A DNA stretch of 64,000 nucleotides. Origin: CAZPXZ01 sp965221505 (lineage in GTDB: Bacteria; Pseudomonadota; Alphaproteobacteria; Rhodobacterales; CAZPXZ01). The position numbers and the translations under genes are program-made. A model generated the notes under the pieces. It saw only the letters and a program-made list of their open reading frames with translations. It ran no database searches and was not told the origin of the DNA. Below, piece by piece: positions 1 to 10,779 of this stretch. The DNA is taken from the NCBI GenBank assembly GCA_965221505.1, contig CBDCSI010000001.1, positions 124,001 to 188,000 of the forward strand. Reading direction: 5' to 3'. Each line of letters starts with the position of its first letter. Positions within the stretch are counted from its first letter, which is position 1.

Positions 1-347
1 CCGTGGGCGACCAGCATCGCGTCCGACATGCCGGTCGTCGACCGCGCCTCCCGGATTCGGTCCGAATAGCGTTTCACGTCGCGGAACCGGAGCGGATCCT
101 CGGGGGCCTCCGCGACCGGCACCTCCTCGAAGGCGCCGGCGTCGAAGATCGAGGCGAATCGGTCCCTCGGCTTGAGCGGCATGTGGTGTCCGCAAGCCGA
201 ACAGACCGCGAGCGCCTCCTCGAACTCCCGGTGGAAGATCATCTGGCCGCAGGCGTCGCACTTGCACCAGAGGTTCTCGCGGTCCGGGGCGGTGCGGCCG
301 AGAACCGCGCTCAGCCTGGGGCGGACGAAGTCCCGAATCCAGTTCAT
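1..347 (-). CDS. accD: Acetyl-CoA carboxylase carboxyltransferase subunit beta (N-terminal part, runs off the window)
   Basis: AccD is the beta half of the carboxyltransferase that moves CO2 from biotin carboxyl carrier protein to acetyl-CoA in the first step of fatty acid synthesis. The visible N-terminus starts MNWIRDFVRP and carries the family's four-cysteine zinc finger (C30, C33, C49, C52), followed by the start of the crotonase-like fold (RFASIFDAG). The start ATG overlaps the trpA stop codon in an ATGA. trpA-accD adjacency, usually followed by folC, is common in alphaproteobacteria. Only about 115 residues lie inside the window, so the catalytic core cannot be judged. Confidence 0.93.
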   Translation of the reverse strand, partial: MNWIRDFVRPRLSAVLGRTAPDRENLWCKCDACGQMIFHREFEEALAVCSACGHHMPLKPRDRFASIFDAGAFEEVPVAEAPEDPLRFRDVKRYSDRIREARSTTGMSDAMLVAH

Positions 348-1156
348 GCCGCGTCGTTCCGGGCGCCGCGGACGCCCTCGGCCAGCGAGCGCACGTAATC
401 GAGCACCGTCTCCGTGGCTTCGCCCGACTCGATGCGTTCGCAGATCGCGGAGCCCACCACCACGCCGTCGGCGCTGCGGGCGATTTCGGCCGCGTGCGCC
501 GGCGTGCGGACGCCGAACCCGACGCAGACCGGAAGGTCGGTCGCGGCGTTGACCCGGCCGACCGCCGCCGCCACGTCCCGGCTGTCCGGCGCCGCGCCGC
601 CGGTGATGCCGGTGATCGAGACGTAGTAGACGAACCCCGAGGATCCGGCGAGAACGCTCGGCAGCCGGTCGGCGCCGGTGGTGGGCGCCACCAGACGGAT
701 GACGCGCAGGTTGGCCGCGTCTGCCGCCTCGCGCAGCGTTCCGTCCTCTTCCGGCGGCAGGTCGACCGTGATCAGCCCGTCCACGCCGGCCCGGGCCGCT
801 TCGGCGGCGAAGTCCGGGATCCCCCAGGCCAGGATCGGGTTGGCGTATCCCATCAGCACGATCGGCGTCTCGTCGTCGCCGGCGCGAACCGTGCGCACGA
901 CGTCGAAGGTCCGCGCCATGGTCTGCCCCGCCGCGAGGGCCCGCTGGCCGGCGCGCTGGATGACCGGCCCGTCCGCCATCGGATCGGAGAAGGGCATGCC
1001 CAGCTCGACGACGTCCGCTCCGGCCCCGGGCAGCGCCGCGGCGAGGGCGGCCGAGCGCTCCGCGTCCGGGTCCCCGGCCATGGTGAAGGTGACCAGCGCG
1101 CCGCGCCGCTCCGCCCTGAGGGCGGCGAAACGGGATTCGATCCGCCCGGCTTTCAT
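344..1156 (-). CDS. trpA: Tryptophan synthase alpha chain
   Basis: TrpA (270 aa) cleaves indole-3-glycerol phosphate to indole and glyceraldehyde-3-phosphate; the indole is channelled to TrpB. Family motifs are clear: ELGMPFSDPMADGPVIQ holds the catalytic Glu and Asp region, with GYANPI, the GFVYYVSITGITG phosphate loop and VCVGFGV further on. The length is normal. The start was placed at MKAGRIESRF because it overlaps the trpB stop as ATGA and removes an arginine-rich upstream stretch in the same frame. It is followed by accD, again with an ATGA overlap, so the genes are probably translationally coupled in one operon. Confidence 0.97.
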   Translation of the reverse strand: MKAGRIESRFAALRAERRGALVTFTMAGDPDAERSAALAAALPGAGADVVELGMPFSDPMADGPVIQRAGQRALAAGQTMARTFDVVRTVRAGDDETPIVLMGYANPILAWGIPDFAAEAARAGVDGLITVDLPPEEDGTLREAADAANLRVIRLVAPTTGADRLPSVLAGSSGFVYYVSITGITGGAAPDSRDVAAAVGRVNAATDLPVCVGFGVRTPAHAAEIARSADGVVVGSAICERIESGEATETVLDYVRSLAEGVRGARNDAA

Positions 1157-2373
1157 TCCGAGACCTCCTCTCCCAGCGCGTCGGCGACGGTGAAGATGTC
1201 CTTGTCCCCCCGTCCGCACATGTTCATCACGAGGATCGCGCTCTCGAGCATCTGCGGCGCCAGGCGCCGGACGTGCGCGAGCGCGTGCGCCGGCTCCAGC
1301 GCCGGGATGATGCCTTCCCGGGAGCAGCAAAACCGGAACGCGTCCAGCGCCTCCTCGTCCGTGGCCGCCACGTATTCCACGCGACCGGTCTCGTGCAGCC
1401 AGGAATGCTCCGGGCCGACGCCGGGATAGTCGAGTCCGGCCGAGATCGAGTGCGCCTCGGCGATCTGTCCCTCGCCGTCCTGCAAGAGATAGGTCCGGTT
1501 GCCGTGCAGCACGCCGGGCCGGCCGCCGGTCAGCGACGCGGCGTGGGCGCCGCTCTCGACGCCGTGGCCCGCGGCCTCGACGCCGACGCAGCGGACGTCC
1601 GGCTCGTCCAGGAAGGGATGGAACAGGCCCATGGCGTTCGAGCCGCCGCCGATGCAGGCCACCAGCGCGTCGGGCAAGCGGCCCTCCCGCTCCAGGATCT
1701 GCTCCCGCGTCTCGTCCCCGATCACCGACTGAAAGTCGCGCACCATCATCGGGTAGGGATGCGGTCCGGCCACGGTGCCGATGCAGTAGAAGGTGTTGCG
1801 GACGTTGGTGACCCAGTCGCGGAGCGCCTCGTTCATCGCGTCCTTCAGCGTCGAGGCGCCGGAGGTGACCGGGACGACTTCCGCTCCGAGCAGCTTCATG
1901 CGGAACACGTTCGGCTGCTGCCGCGCCACGTCGGTCTCCCCCATGTAGACGACGCAGGGAAGCCCGAAGCGCGCGCAGGCGGTGGCCGTCGCCACGCCGT
2001 GCTGTCCGGCGCCGGTCTCGGCGATGATCCGGGTCTTGCCCATACGCCGCGCCAGCAGGATCTGGCCGAGCACGTTGTTGATCTTGTGGGCGCCGGTGTG
2101 GTTCAGTTCGTCGCGCTTGAAGTAGATCCGGGCGCCGCCGAGGGATTCGGTGATCCGCTCGGCGAAGTAGAGCGGCGACGGGCGGCCGACGTAGTCGCGC
2201 AGGAACCGGTCCATCTCGCTCCGGTAGCCCTCGTCCTCCCGCGCCGCGCGGTAGGCCTCTTCCAGCTCCAGGATCGGCGGCATCAGGGTCTCGGCGACGA
2301 AGCGTCCGCCGAAATCGCCGAAGCGGCCCTGCGCGTCCGGGCCGCCCCGGAAGGTGTTCGGTGCGTGCGTCAT
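1153..2373 (-). CDS. trpB: Tryptophan synthase beta chain
   Basis: TrpB (406 aa) condenses indole with serine to tryptophan using pyridoxal phosphate. The PLP lysine lies in ELNHTGAHKINN, and the phosphate-binding glycine run is CIGGGSNAMGLF. The N-terminus (GRFGDFGGRFVAETLM) and the length are typical of the TrpB1 type that pairs with TrpA. The gene overlaps both trpF upstream and trpA downstream by 4 bases (ATGA), as expected when the two subunits are made in equal amounts. No sign of damage is seen. Confidence 0.98.
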   Translation of the reverse strand: MTHAPNTFRGGPDAQGRFGDFGGRFVAETLMPPILELEEAYRAAREDEGYRSEMDRFLRDYVGRPSPLYFAERITESLGGARIYFKRDELNHTGAHKINNVLGQILLARRMGKTRIIAETGAGQHGVATATACARFGLPCVVYMGETDVARQQPNVFRMKLLGAEVVPVTSGASTLKDAMNEALRDWVTNVRNTFYCIGTVAGPHPYPMMVRDFQSVIGDETREQILEREGRLPDALVACIGGGSNAMGLFHPFLDEPDVRCVGVEAAGHGVESGAHAASLTGGRPGVLHGNRTYLLQDGEGQIAEAHSISAGLDYPGVGPEHSWLHETGRVEYVAATDEEALDAFRFCCSREGIIPALEPAHALAHVRRLAPQMLESAILVMNMCGRGDKDIFTVADALGEEVSE

Positions 2374-3056
2374 GAAGTCCTCCCGATTTGCGCCGGATCG
2401 CGGTCGCGCACTTCCTGGAGAAAGGCGGCGATCAGTCCGGGATCCTTCTGCCCCGGAGCGGCTTCGACGCCAGAGGATACATCAAGCTGGCGCGCGCCGG
2501 TCATGCGAATTGCCTCGCCCACCGACTCGGCGCTCAGGCCGCCGGCGAGGAGCCAGGGACGCGTCCAGGCGCGGTTCCGGACGAGCCGCCAGTCGAAGGA
2601 GACCCCGGTTCCCCCGGGAAGCGAGTCCCCCGCGTCCGGCCTTGCGTCGCACAGCACCTGGTCGGCCCAGGCCTCGGCTTCGCGGATCGCGGGGAGATCG
2701 TCCCGGTCGCGGATCCGGACCGCCCGGATGACCGGCTTGCCGGCGCGTTCGCGGATCGCCTTGCCCCGGTCCGGCGTCTCCCGTCCGTGCAGCTGCACGT
2801 GCTCGACGGACACGCGGGAGAGCACCGCGTCGATCCACTCGTCGTCCGCGTCGACGAACAGCGCGACCCGCTCGACCCCGTCCGGCGTCGAACGGGCGAG
2901 GCTCGCGGCGCGGTCGATTCCGAGCGACCGGGGGGAGGGCGGATAGAACACGAAGCCGACGTAGCGCGCGCCGGAAGCGGCGGCGGCGTCGAGGTCCGCC
3001 TCCGTTCCGATGCCGCAGATCTTTACCCGGACCGGGCCGGCCGGCGGGCTAGTCAC
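2370..3056 (-). CDS. trpF: Phosphoribosylanthranilate isomerase
   Basis: TrpF (228 aa) converts phosphoribosylanthranilate to the carboxyphenylamino-deoxyribulose phosphate in tryptophan synthesis. The N-terminal VKICGIGTEADLDAAAASGA matches the family's KICG motif with the catalytic Cys; later come VGFVFYPPSPRS, VQLHG and the phosphate-binding LLAGGLSAESVGEA and DVSSGVE segments. Start ATG at 3056 overlaps the end of the lapA-like gene by 8 bases, and the stop overlaps trpB. Only trpF, trpB and trpA are present here; the other trp genes are not in the window. Confidence 0.96.
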   Translation of the reverse strand: MTSPPAGPVRVKICGIGTEADLDAAAASGARYVGFVFYPPSPRSLGIDRAASLARSTPDGVERVALFVDADDEWIDAVLSRVSVEHVQLHGRETPDRGKAIRERAGKPVIRAVRIRDRDDLPAIREAEAWADQVLCDARPDAGDSLPGGTGVSFDWRLVRNRAWTRPWLLAGGLSAESVGEAIRMTGARQLDVSSGVEAAPGQKDPGLIAAFLQEVRDRDPAQIGRTS

Positions 3057-3300
3057 GGGAGTCGCGGCGGCTGCCCCGCCCGCCGAACCCGCGGGTCCAT
3101 TCGATGAGGGTGCCGATCAGGTAGCCGGCGAACAGCGCGGCGAAGAGAACGGCGAACAGGGGCGCGTTCACCGTCGGCACGAACTCCAGCGGCGGGATGT
3201 CCGGCACGAGGCGCAGGGTCACCGCGTCTCGATTGGCCACCGCGAAGGCGATCAGGACGACGGCGATCGCTGCGACGGCGAGCCTTCCGATCCAGCGCAT
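3049..3300 (-). CDS. LapA-family (DUF1049) small membrane protein
   Basis: The 83-residue protein has two hydrophobic segments, roughly residues 7-23 and 46-64, separated by a short loop containing NRDAVTLRL, and a basic Arg/Gly-rich tail. This is the layout of LapA/DUF1049 inner-membrane proteins, which in Escherichia coli work with LapB in controlling lipopolysaccharide synthesis. In alphaproteobacteria such a gene typically sits between ihfB and trpF, exactly as here. Its job in this organism is inferred only from the family. It overlaps trpF by 8 bases. Confidence 0.8.
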   Translation of the reverse strand: MRWIGRLAVAAIAVVLIAFAVANRDAVTLRLVPDIPPLEFVPTVNAPLFAVLFAALFAGYLIGTLIEWTRGFGGRGSRRDSRD

Positions 3301-3364
3301 GGAGCGGGCCGCAGGCCGGGGCGCGAAATCCGGCGGGGACTGCCCGCGCCCCTGAGGCGCGGGT

Positions 3365-3649
3365 CTATCGGTCCTCGTTCAGCCGTTCGACCAGGATGCG
3401 ACCGGGCCTGAAATGCGGGACGTTCTTGGGCGGAACCTCGATCTTGGAGCCGTCGCGCGGGTTGCGGGCGATCCGGGCCGGGCGGTGGCGGTTGGAAAAG
3501 GTGCCGAAGCCGCGCAGCTCGACGCGCTTGCCCTCGGCGAGGGCGGAACCGATCTCGTCCAGCACCGCGCTCACGATGCCGTCGATCTCCCGAAACGTGA
3601 GTCCGTCGTGCTTTTCGGCGAGAGCTTTCACCAGGTCAGACTTGAGCAT
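3365..3649 (-). CDS. ihfB: Integration host factor beta subunit
   Basis: IhfB (94 aa) pairs with IhfA to bind and sharply bend DNA. The sequence begins MLKSDLVKALAEKH and shows the HU/IHF signature region GFGTFSNRHRPARIARNP, with the DNA-intercalating Pro in RNPRDGS and the C-terminal HFRPGRILVERLN. The start was placed at the internal ATG at 3649 because a good ribosome site (GGAG) precedes it and the length then equals that of the family. It follows rpsA on the same strand, as is widely conserved in proteobacteria. Confidence 0.95.
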   Translation of the reverse strand: MLKSDLVKALAEKHDGLTFREIDGIVSAVLDEIGSALAEGKRVELRGFGTFSNRHRPARIARNPRDGSKIEVPPKNVPHFRPGRILVERLNEDR

Positions 3650-3910
3650 GCAATTCTCCAAAATTGAGGTGTTGACAACGACTGCCGGACTTCGTCCGAA
3701 CCCGAGCGCGTCCCCCGATACGGCCGGCCGTGCGGCCGCGACCCCGGTTCCGCGCATTCTCCCCCGGTCGTTCCGGCCGGTCGGCCCCCGAACGGAGCCG
3801 ACCCTCCAGCGTAGCGGTCCGGCGGACGCATGAAAACCGCAGCCTCCGGAACCGATTCATCCGAGGCGCAGGAGGGCGCCCCGCAACGCCGGCGGCCGCG
3901 CACGCTTCGC

Positions 3911-5830
<1,920 letters not shown>

Positions 5831-5876
5831 GTAGTGGGGTTCTCCCGGGGTTCGACGGCCCCGTTCCGTTTCAGGG

Positions 5877-6611
5877 TCAGCTCGTCCCGCCCGCGCTGGA
5901 GACCGGGTTCGGGACACGGGACGCCGGCTGCGCGATGCCTTCGCGCGGGCCGACGGAATCGGCTTGCCGCGCCGCGACGAGGGCCGCCACGCGGTCGACG
6001 GCAGTCTCTATAGCAAGTTCCGTGGTATCGAGCAAGACCGCGTCCGGAGTGCGCCGGAGCGGCGCGGTCTCCCGGTGCAGGTCGCGCGCGTCCCGATCGC
6101 GGATTTCGGCCAGTACCGTCGCGAAGTCGGTCCGGAAGCCCTGGCCGAGCCGCTCCGCCAGACGGCGCTCCGCCCGCGCGCGCTCGCTGGCGGTCACGAA
6201 CACCTTCGGGTCCGCCTCCGGGCAGACGACGGAGCCGATGTCGCGCCCGTCGAGCACCGCGCCCCTCGCCCCGCCCGGCGGGTCGAAGGCGAAGCTCCGC
6301 TGACAGGCGAGGATGCCCCTGCGCACCTCCGGCCAGGCGGCGATGCGGGCGCTGAGGACGTCGACCTCCGGGGTGCGCAGGCGTTCGGGGTCGAGTCGCG
6401 ACGGGCGGACCTCCGCCGCGATTCGCTCCGCCTCGGCGCGGTCCGGCCCGGCGTCGTCCCCGGCGAGTCCTTCGCGGCGGTCGAGCAACGCCCGCGCCAC
6501 GGCGCGGTAGAGCAGTCCGGTATCCAGATGCGCGAACCCGAACCGTTCGGCGACGCGCCGGGCGATGGTGCCCTTGCCCGACGCGGCCGGCCCGTCGATG
6601 GCGACGATCAC
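5877..6611 (-). CDS. cmk: Cytidylate kinase
   Basis: Cmk (244 aa) phosphorylates CMP and dCMP. The P-loop is IDGPAASGKGT right at the N-terminus, followed by HLDTGLLYRA (nucleotide contact), the DGRDIGSVVCPEADPKVFV core and the LID region RRLAERLGQG. The start is GTG at 6611, forming a GTGA overlap with the aroA stop. The C-terminus is about 20 residues longer than usual (ending SAGGTS). aroA-cmk-rpsA is a conserved operon. Confidence 0.95.
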   Translation of the reverse strand: MIVAIDGPAASGKGTIARRVAERFGFAHLDTGLLYRAVARALLDRREGLAGDDAGPDRAEAERIAAEVRPSRLDPERLRTPEVDVLSARIAAWPEVRRGILACQRSFAFDPPGGARGAVLDGRDIGSVVCPEADPKVFVTASERARAERRLAERLGQGFRTDFATVLAEIRDRDARDLHRETAPLRRTPDAVLLDTTELAIETAVDRVAALVAARQADSVGPREGIAQPASRVPNPVSSAGGTS

Positions 6612-7963
6612 GCGTCCTCCCGGCCGCCGCCGGTCTCCAGTCGGCCGCCGAGCGACGCGACCAGCGCCGCATACCCGGGAAAGCTGGTGTCGATCGCGCG
6701 GCCGTCGTCGACCCGGACCGGCGCCCGCGCGCCCTGGCCGAGGGCCAGAAACGCCATCGCGATCCGATGGTCGCCGCGTACCTCGACCGTCGCGCCTCCC
6801 GCCGGCCGCCCGCCGCCCCATACGCTGAGGCGGTCCTCCTCCGATTCGACCCGGACGCCGCAGGCGGCCAGGCCGTCCGCCATCGCCTGGATCCGGTCGC
6901 TCTCCTTCGCCCGGAGCTCCCGCACGCCTTCCATCCGGGTCTCGCCTTCCGCGAAGGCGGCGAGGGCGGCGAGCGCCGGGTATTCGTCGATCATCGACGG
7001 CGCCCGTTCGGCCGGAACCCGGATTCCCCGAAGCGGCGCCTGGCGGACGCGAAGGTCGGCCACCGTCTCTCCTCCCTCCTCGCGAACGTTCTCCGTCTCG
7101 ATCTCGGCGCCCATCTCGGCGACGGTCTCGAAGAATCCGCTCCGGGTCGGATTGACGCAGACGCCGGGCAGCCGGACGTCCGAGCCTTCCGCGACGAGCG
7201 CGGCCGCGGCGATCAGGGCGGCGGAAGAGGGGTCCGCGGGGACGCGGAAGGACAGCGGCCGAAGGTCGCGCGCGCCGATCAACGCATGGCGCCGGCCGCC
7301 GCCGGGCAGGGGTTCCGTCTCCAGCGACGCTCCCATGCGCAAGAGCATGCGCTCCGAATGGTCGCGCGTCGCGACCGGCTCGGCGACTCGCGTCTCGCCC
7401 GGCCCGTGCAGTCCGGCGAGCAGGATCGCGGTCTTGACCTGCGCCGACGCCACCGGAAGCGTCCAGTCGACGGGGAGCGGCCGGCGGGTCCCCTTGACCA
7501 GCGCGGGCAGGCGCCCGCCCTCGCGGCAACGGATTTCCGCGCCGACCGCCCGCATGGGCGCGAAGACCCGCTCCATCGGTCGCCGGGAGAGGCTGGCGTC
7601 GCCGGTGAGGGTCGCGACGAGCGGGTTGGCGGCGAGAATTCCGCAGATCAGCCGCGCGAGCGTGCCCGCGTTGCCGCAGTCGATCGGCCGGTCCGGTTCG
7701 GCGAGCGCGCCGAGGCCGCCGCCGTCGATTTCCCAAACGCCGGGAGAGAGCCGCCGCGCGGGCACCTCCAGCGCTTCGAGGGCCGCCGCCGTCGCGAGCA
7801 CGTCCTCCCCTTCGAGGAGTCCCTCGACCCGCGTCGTGCCTTCGGCGAGCGCGCCGAACAGGAGCGAGCGGTGGGAGATCGACTTGTCGCCGGGCACCCT
7901 GGCTTCGCCCCGGAGCGGACCGCTCGCGGGGCGGGCGACGATCGAACGGGCGTCCGCGGTCAT
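6608..7963 (-). CDS. aroA: 3-phosphoshikimate 1-carboxyvinyltransferase (EPSP synthase)
   Basis: AroA (451 aa) joins shikimate-3-phosphate and phosphoenolpyruvate in the shikimate pathway. The N-terminal GDKSISHRSLLFGALAEG and the LDCGNAGT-equivalent IDCGNAGTLARL are the substrate-binding loops; ELRAKESDRI is the catalytic RxKESDR motif near the C-terminal domain. The start at MTADARSIVARP overlaps the trmB stop in ATGA. The GNAGTLARL loop has Ala at the position where class II (glyphosate-tolerant) enzymes of this clade often do, but tolerance cannot be judged by eye. Confidence 0.96.
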   Translation of the reverse strand: MTADARSIVARPASGPLRGEARVPGDKSISHRSLLFGALAEGTTRVEGLLEGEDVLATAAALEALEVPARRLSPGVWEIDGGGLGALAEPDRPIDCGNAGTLARLICGILAANPLVATLTGDASLSRRPMERVFAPMRAVGAEIRCREGGRLPALVKGTRRPLPVDWTLPVASAQVKTAILLAGLHGPGETRVAEPVATRDHSERMLLRMGASLETEPLPGGGRRHALIGARDLRPLSFRVPADPSSAALIAAAALVAEGSDVRLPGVCVNPTRSGFFETVAEMGAEIETENVREEGGETVADLRVRQAPLRGIRVPAERAPSMIDEYPALAALAAFAEGETRMEGVRELRAKESDRIQAMADGLAACGVRVESEEDRLSVWGGGRPAGGATVEVRGDHRIAMAFLALGQGARAPVRVDDGRAIDTSFPGYAALVASLGGRLETGGGREDA

Positions 7964-8706
7964 GCTACGGGTCTCCTCGTTTCGTCTTCGGTTCGGGCGA
8001 AGGTCAGATAGACCGGGCGGCGCCCGGCCGCGCGCGCCTTCTCCTCGTAGCGCGTTCCGGTCCAGCCCGCCCAGGGCCGCCGCCAGTCGCTCGCGCGGCG
8101 GGCGGTCCAGCGGAAGGCGGGATGGGCGCGGGCCTCCAGGAGGCAATGCCGGGCGAGAAGGGGGATGTCCGTCGCCACGCGCAGCTCGCTTCCCGTCCGC
8201 ATGGTCCGGGCGAGGGCGTCGAGATTCTCGCGGCAAAAGAACCGCCGCCGGGCGTGGCGGCGCTTCGGCCAGGGGTCCGGATAGAGGAGATACGCCCGGT
8301 CGAGGAAGCGGTCGGGGATCACGTCCAGGAGGTCGCGGCCGTCGCCCGGATGAATGCGCAGGTTGGCCGGCGGCGAGGCCCGGGCCAGGAGCATGAGCCG
8401 CGACACGCCGGCCAGATACGGCTCCGCGCCGATGGCGGCGACGTCCGGGCGGGCGCGCGCGAGCGCCAGGAGGTGTTCGCCGGTGCCGAAGCCGATCTCC
8501 AGCCAGCGGGTCTTCCGGTCGCCGGCGAGGGCTTCCGGGGCGAGGGGTGCGCGGGCCGGGTTCTCGGCCGGGCTCACGCCCGGAATGCGCAGCTTCGGGG
8601 CGAGCGTCTCGAGCGCGTCCCGGCGCGAGGGGCTGAGCGTGCGGTGACGTGCGCGACCGTACAGGTTCCGGCGGCCGGAGATGCGCTCGGCGGCTCGCGA
8701 AACCAT
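7960..8706 (-). CDS. trmB: tRNA (guanine-N7)-methyltransferase
   Basis: TrmB (248 aa) methylates guanine 46 of tRNAs using S-adenosylmethionine. It shows the SAM-binding LEIGFGTGEHLLALARARP, the second-strand acidic residue in IGAEPYLAGV, the family motif YLLYPDPWPKRRHARRRFF and a C-terminal TRYEEKA. The N-terminal GRRNLYGRARHRTLS stretch is typical of alphaproteobacterial TrmB. It lies directly downstream of metK, whose product makes its cofactor, and overlaps aroA by ATGA. Confidence 0.95.
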   Translation of the reverse strand: MVSRAAERISGRRNLYGRARHRTLSPSRRDALETLAPKLRIPGVSPAENPARAPLAPEALAGDRKTRWLEIGFGTGEHLLALARARPDVAAIGAEPYLAGVSRLMLLARASPPANLRIHPGDGRDLLDVIPDRFLDRAYLLYPDPWPKRRHARRRFFCRENLDALARTMRTGSELRVATDIPLLARHCLLEARAHPAFRWTARRASDWRRPWAGWTGTRYEEKARAAGRRPVYLTFARTEDETRRPVA

Positions 8707-8733
8707 GCTGCGGGCTCCGTCCTCGTCGGCATG

Positions 8734-9891
8734 TCAGGCGAAGCGGGCGCGCAGCTCGTCCGCGAGGTCCGTCCTCTCCCACGAGAACCCGCCGTCGGCC
8801 TCCGGCTCGCGCCCGAAGTGACCGTAGGCCGCGGTGCGTTCGTAGATCGGCCGGACGAGCTGCAGCCGGTCGCGGATGCCGCTCGGGGTGAGGTCCATCA
8901 TCTCGCGCAGCGCGCCGGACAACGCCGCCTCCTCCCGCGTCCGGGCGCCGTGCGTGTCGACCATGAGGGACACCGGCTCGGCCACGCCGATCGCGTATGC
9001 GATCTGGATGGTGCACCGCTTCGCGAGGCCGGAGGCGACGACGTTCTTGGCCAGGTAGCGCCCGGCATAGGCCCCGGAGCGGTCGACCTTGGTCGGATCC
9101 TTGCCCGAGAACGCGCCGCCGCCGTGGGGCGCGGCGCCGCCGTAGGTGTCGACGACGATTTTCCGGCCGGTGAGACCGGTGTCGCAGTCCGGGCCGCCGC
9201 GGACGAAGGAGCCGGTCGGATTGACGTGCCAGCGGGTGTCGGCGTCGATCCAGCCGTCCGGGAGCGCCTCCAGCACGAGGGGCTCGAGCAGGCGCCGGAC
9301 GTCCTCCCGCGAGAGGTCCTCGTCGTGCTGGTGCGAGAGCACGACGGTGTCGGCGCGGACCGGCGCGCCGTCCCGATACTCGACGGAGAGCTGGATCTTG
9401 CCGTCCGGGCCGAGGCCGGGCAGGGATCCGGCGCCCCGCGCCTCCCGGACGCCGCGAAGCGTCCGGTGCGCGTAGTGCATCGCGGCCGGCATCAGGGACG
9501 GCGTCTCGTCGACCGCGTAGCCGAACATCATGCCCTGGTCGCCGGCGCCGCCGCGGTCGACCCCCTCGGCGATCTCCTGCGCCTGCCGGTGCAGCCGGTT
9601 CTCGACGTGCAGCCGCGCCCAGTGGAAGCCGTCCTGTTCGTATCCGGTCCGGCGCACGACGCCGCGGACGATCTCCTCGATCGCCCGGTCGGAGGATACG
9701 GCTTCGGGTCCCGTCACCTCCCCGGCGACGACCACGTAGTTGGTGGTCGCGAGGCACTCGCAGGCGACGCGGGCGTACGGGTCGGCGCGAAGAAAGGCGT
9801 CGAGGACGGCGTCCGAGATCCGGTCGCAGATCTTGTCGGGATGTCCCTCGGACACCGATTCGGACGAAAACAGGTAGTTGGTGGCGGTCAA
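8734..9891 (-). CDS. metK: S-adenosylmethionine synthetase (TTG start)
   Basis: MetK (385 aa) makes S-adenosylmethionine from methionine and ATP. Motifs: FSSESVSEGHPDKICDRISD at the N-terminus, GAGDQGMMFGYA (ATP contact), GGGAFSGKDPTKVDRSGAY (the P-loop-like and metal-binding region) and FGREP near the C-terminus. The frame opens with TTG at 9891-9889, preceded at a suitable distance by GGAGAG, so a TTG start is most likely. The 100 bases upstream contain TTGACA (9970-9965) with a poor -10; no SAM riboswitch fold was recognised. Confidence 0.95.
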   Translation of the reverse strand: MTATNYLFSSESVSEGHPDKICDRISDAVLDAFLRADPYARVACECLATTNYVVVAGEVTGPEAVSSDRAIEEIVRGVVRRTGYEQDGFHWARLHVENRLHRQAQEIAEGVDRGGAGDQGMMFGYAVDETPSLMPAAMHYAHRTLRGVREARGAGSLPGLGPDGKIQLSVEYRDGAPVRADTVVLSHQHDEDLSREDVRRLLEPLVLEALPDGWIDADTRWHVNPTGSFVRGGPDCDTGLTGRKIVVDTYGGAAPHGGGAFSGKDPTKVDRSGAYAGRYLAKNVVASGLAKRCTIQIAYAIGVAEPVSLMVDTHGARTREEAALSGALREMMDLTPSGIRDRLQLVRPIYERTAAYGHFGREPEADGGFSWERTDLADELRARFA

Positions 9892-9994
9892 GGCTGGCTC
9901 TCCGGCGGCAGGGGTTCGGGGTGCGGACCCGGTCCGTCCGCAACTTGGGGGGTGCGGACGCCGCTGTCAACGGCTCCGCGCAGGGCGCGCTCCC

Positions 9995-10720
9995 TCACGC
10001 CTCCGGTTCCGGGACGGCGGAGGCGGTTCTCAGCCGGGCGAAGGCCGGCGGGACCTCCGTCCGTCTTCCGTAGCGCCGGAGCAGGCTCACCAGCCGCCCC
10101 TGGATCTCGAACTCGCTCGACCGGATGAGGATGTCGCGGTAGTTCGGATTCTCCGCGATCAGCTTCACGCGCCTTCGCCGGGTGTCGATGTGGAGCCGCT
10201 TGAGCGTGTTCTCGCCCTCGACCAGCGCGACGACGATGTCGCCGGAATTCGCGGTCGCCTGATGCCGTATGATCGCGATGTCTCCCTCGCGAATCCCGGC
10301 CCCGGTCATCGAGTCCCCGCGTATGTCCAGGGCGTAGTGGTTCCCGGCCGGTCTGGCGAAGGCCGGCGGGACCGTAACGTAGCGGTGCGTGGTCTCCCAG
10401 GCAACGATCGGGGTGCCTGCAGGGACGACTCCGACGACCGGAATGTCGTACAGGACGCCCGGGTTCTCGCGCGTCCCGGGGAAGATCCGGTCCCCGGACG
10501 ACTCCGCGAGGGTGGGCCTGAGAATCTCGATCGCGCGCGCCCGGTAGGGGAGGCGTCGAATGTATCCGCGCCTCTCCAGCGAGTTCATCATGCTGTGAAT
10601 GCTCGCTTTCGACGCGAGGCCGAGTTTCAGGCGAAGTTCCTCGAAGGTGGGACAGACCCCGTCGTCCCTCATCGCGCCTTCGAGTAGATCGAACAGCTTC
10701 CTCTGCTTGGGGGTCAGCAT
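9995..10720 (-). CDS. lexA: LexA, SOS-response repressor
   Basis: LexA (241 aa) represses DNA-repair genes and cleaves itself when RecA filaments form. The N-terminal winged helix (MLTPKQRKLFDLLEGAM, then ASKASIHSMMNSLERRGYIRR) is followed by the S24 peptidase domain: the Ala-Gly cleavage site lies in VVPAGTPIV, the nucleophile Ser in IRGDSMTGAGI and the catalytic Lys in GENTLKRL. It is preceded by the ilvA-like gene on the same strand after 59 bases. The upstream region contains two GTTC half-sites with 5-base spacing (10749-10761), not the 7-base spacing of the usual alphaproteobacterial SOS box. Confidence 0.94.
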   Translation of the reverse strand: MLTPKQRKLFDLLEGAMRDDGVCPTFEELRLKLGLASKASIHSMMNSLERRGYIRRLPYRARAIEILRPTLAESSGDRIFPGTRENPGVLYDIPVVGVVPAGTPIVAWETTHRYVTVPPAFARPAGNHYALDIRGDSMTGAGIREGDIAIIRHQATANSGDIVVALVEGENTLKRLHIDTRRRRVKLIAENPNYRDILIRSSEFEIQGRLVSLLRRYGRRTEVPPAFARLRTASAVPEPEA

Positions 10721-10779
10721 GGCAGCCTCCTTGTCCCGCAGCGGTTCGGCGGGATGCGTTCATGTAGTTCGTGTAGCTC

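Noticed and set aside
9892..9994. SAM riboswitch before metK
   Set aside because: The leader is only about 100 bases and none of the conserved SAM-I, SAM-II or SAM-V core patterns was found by eye; an Rfam scan would settle it.
10721..10779. Autoregulatory LexA box before lexA
   Set aside because: Two GTTC half-sites are present but spaced by 5 bases, while the usual alphaproteobacterial box has 7. Listed only within the lexA entry.
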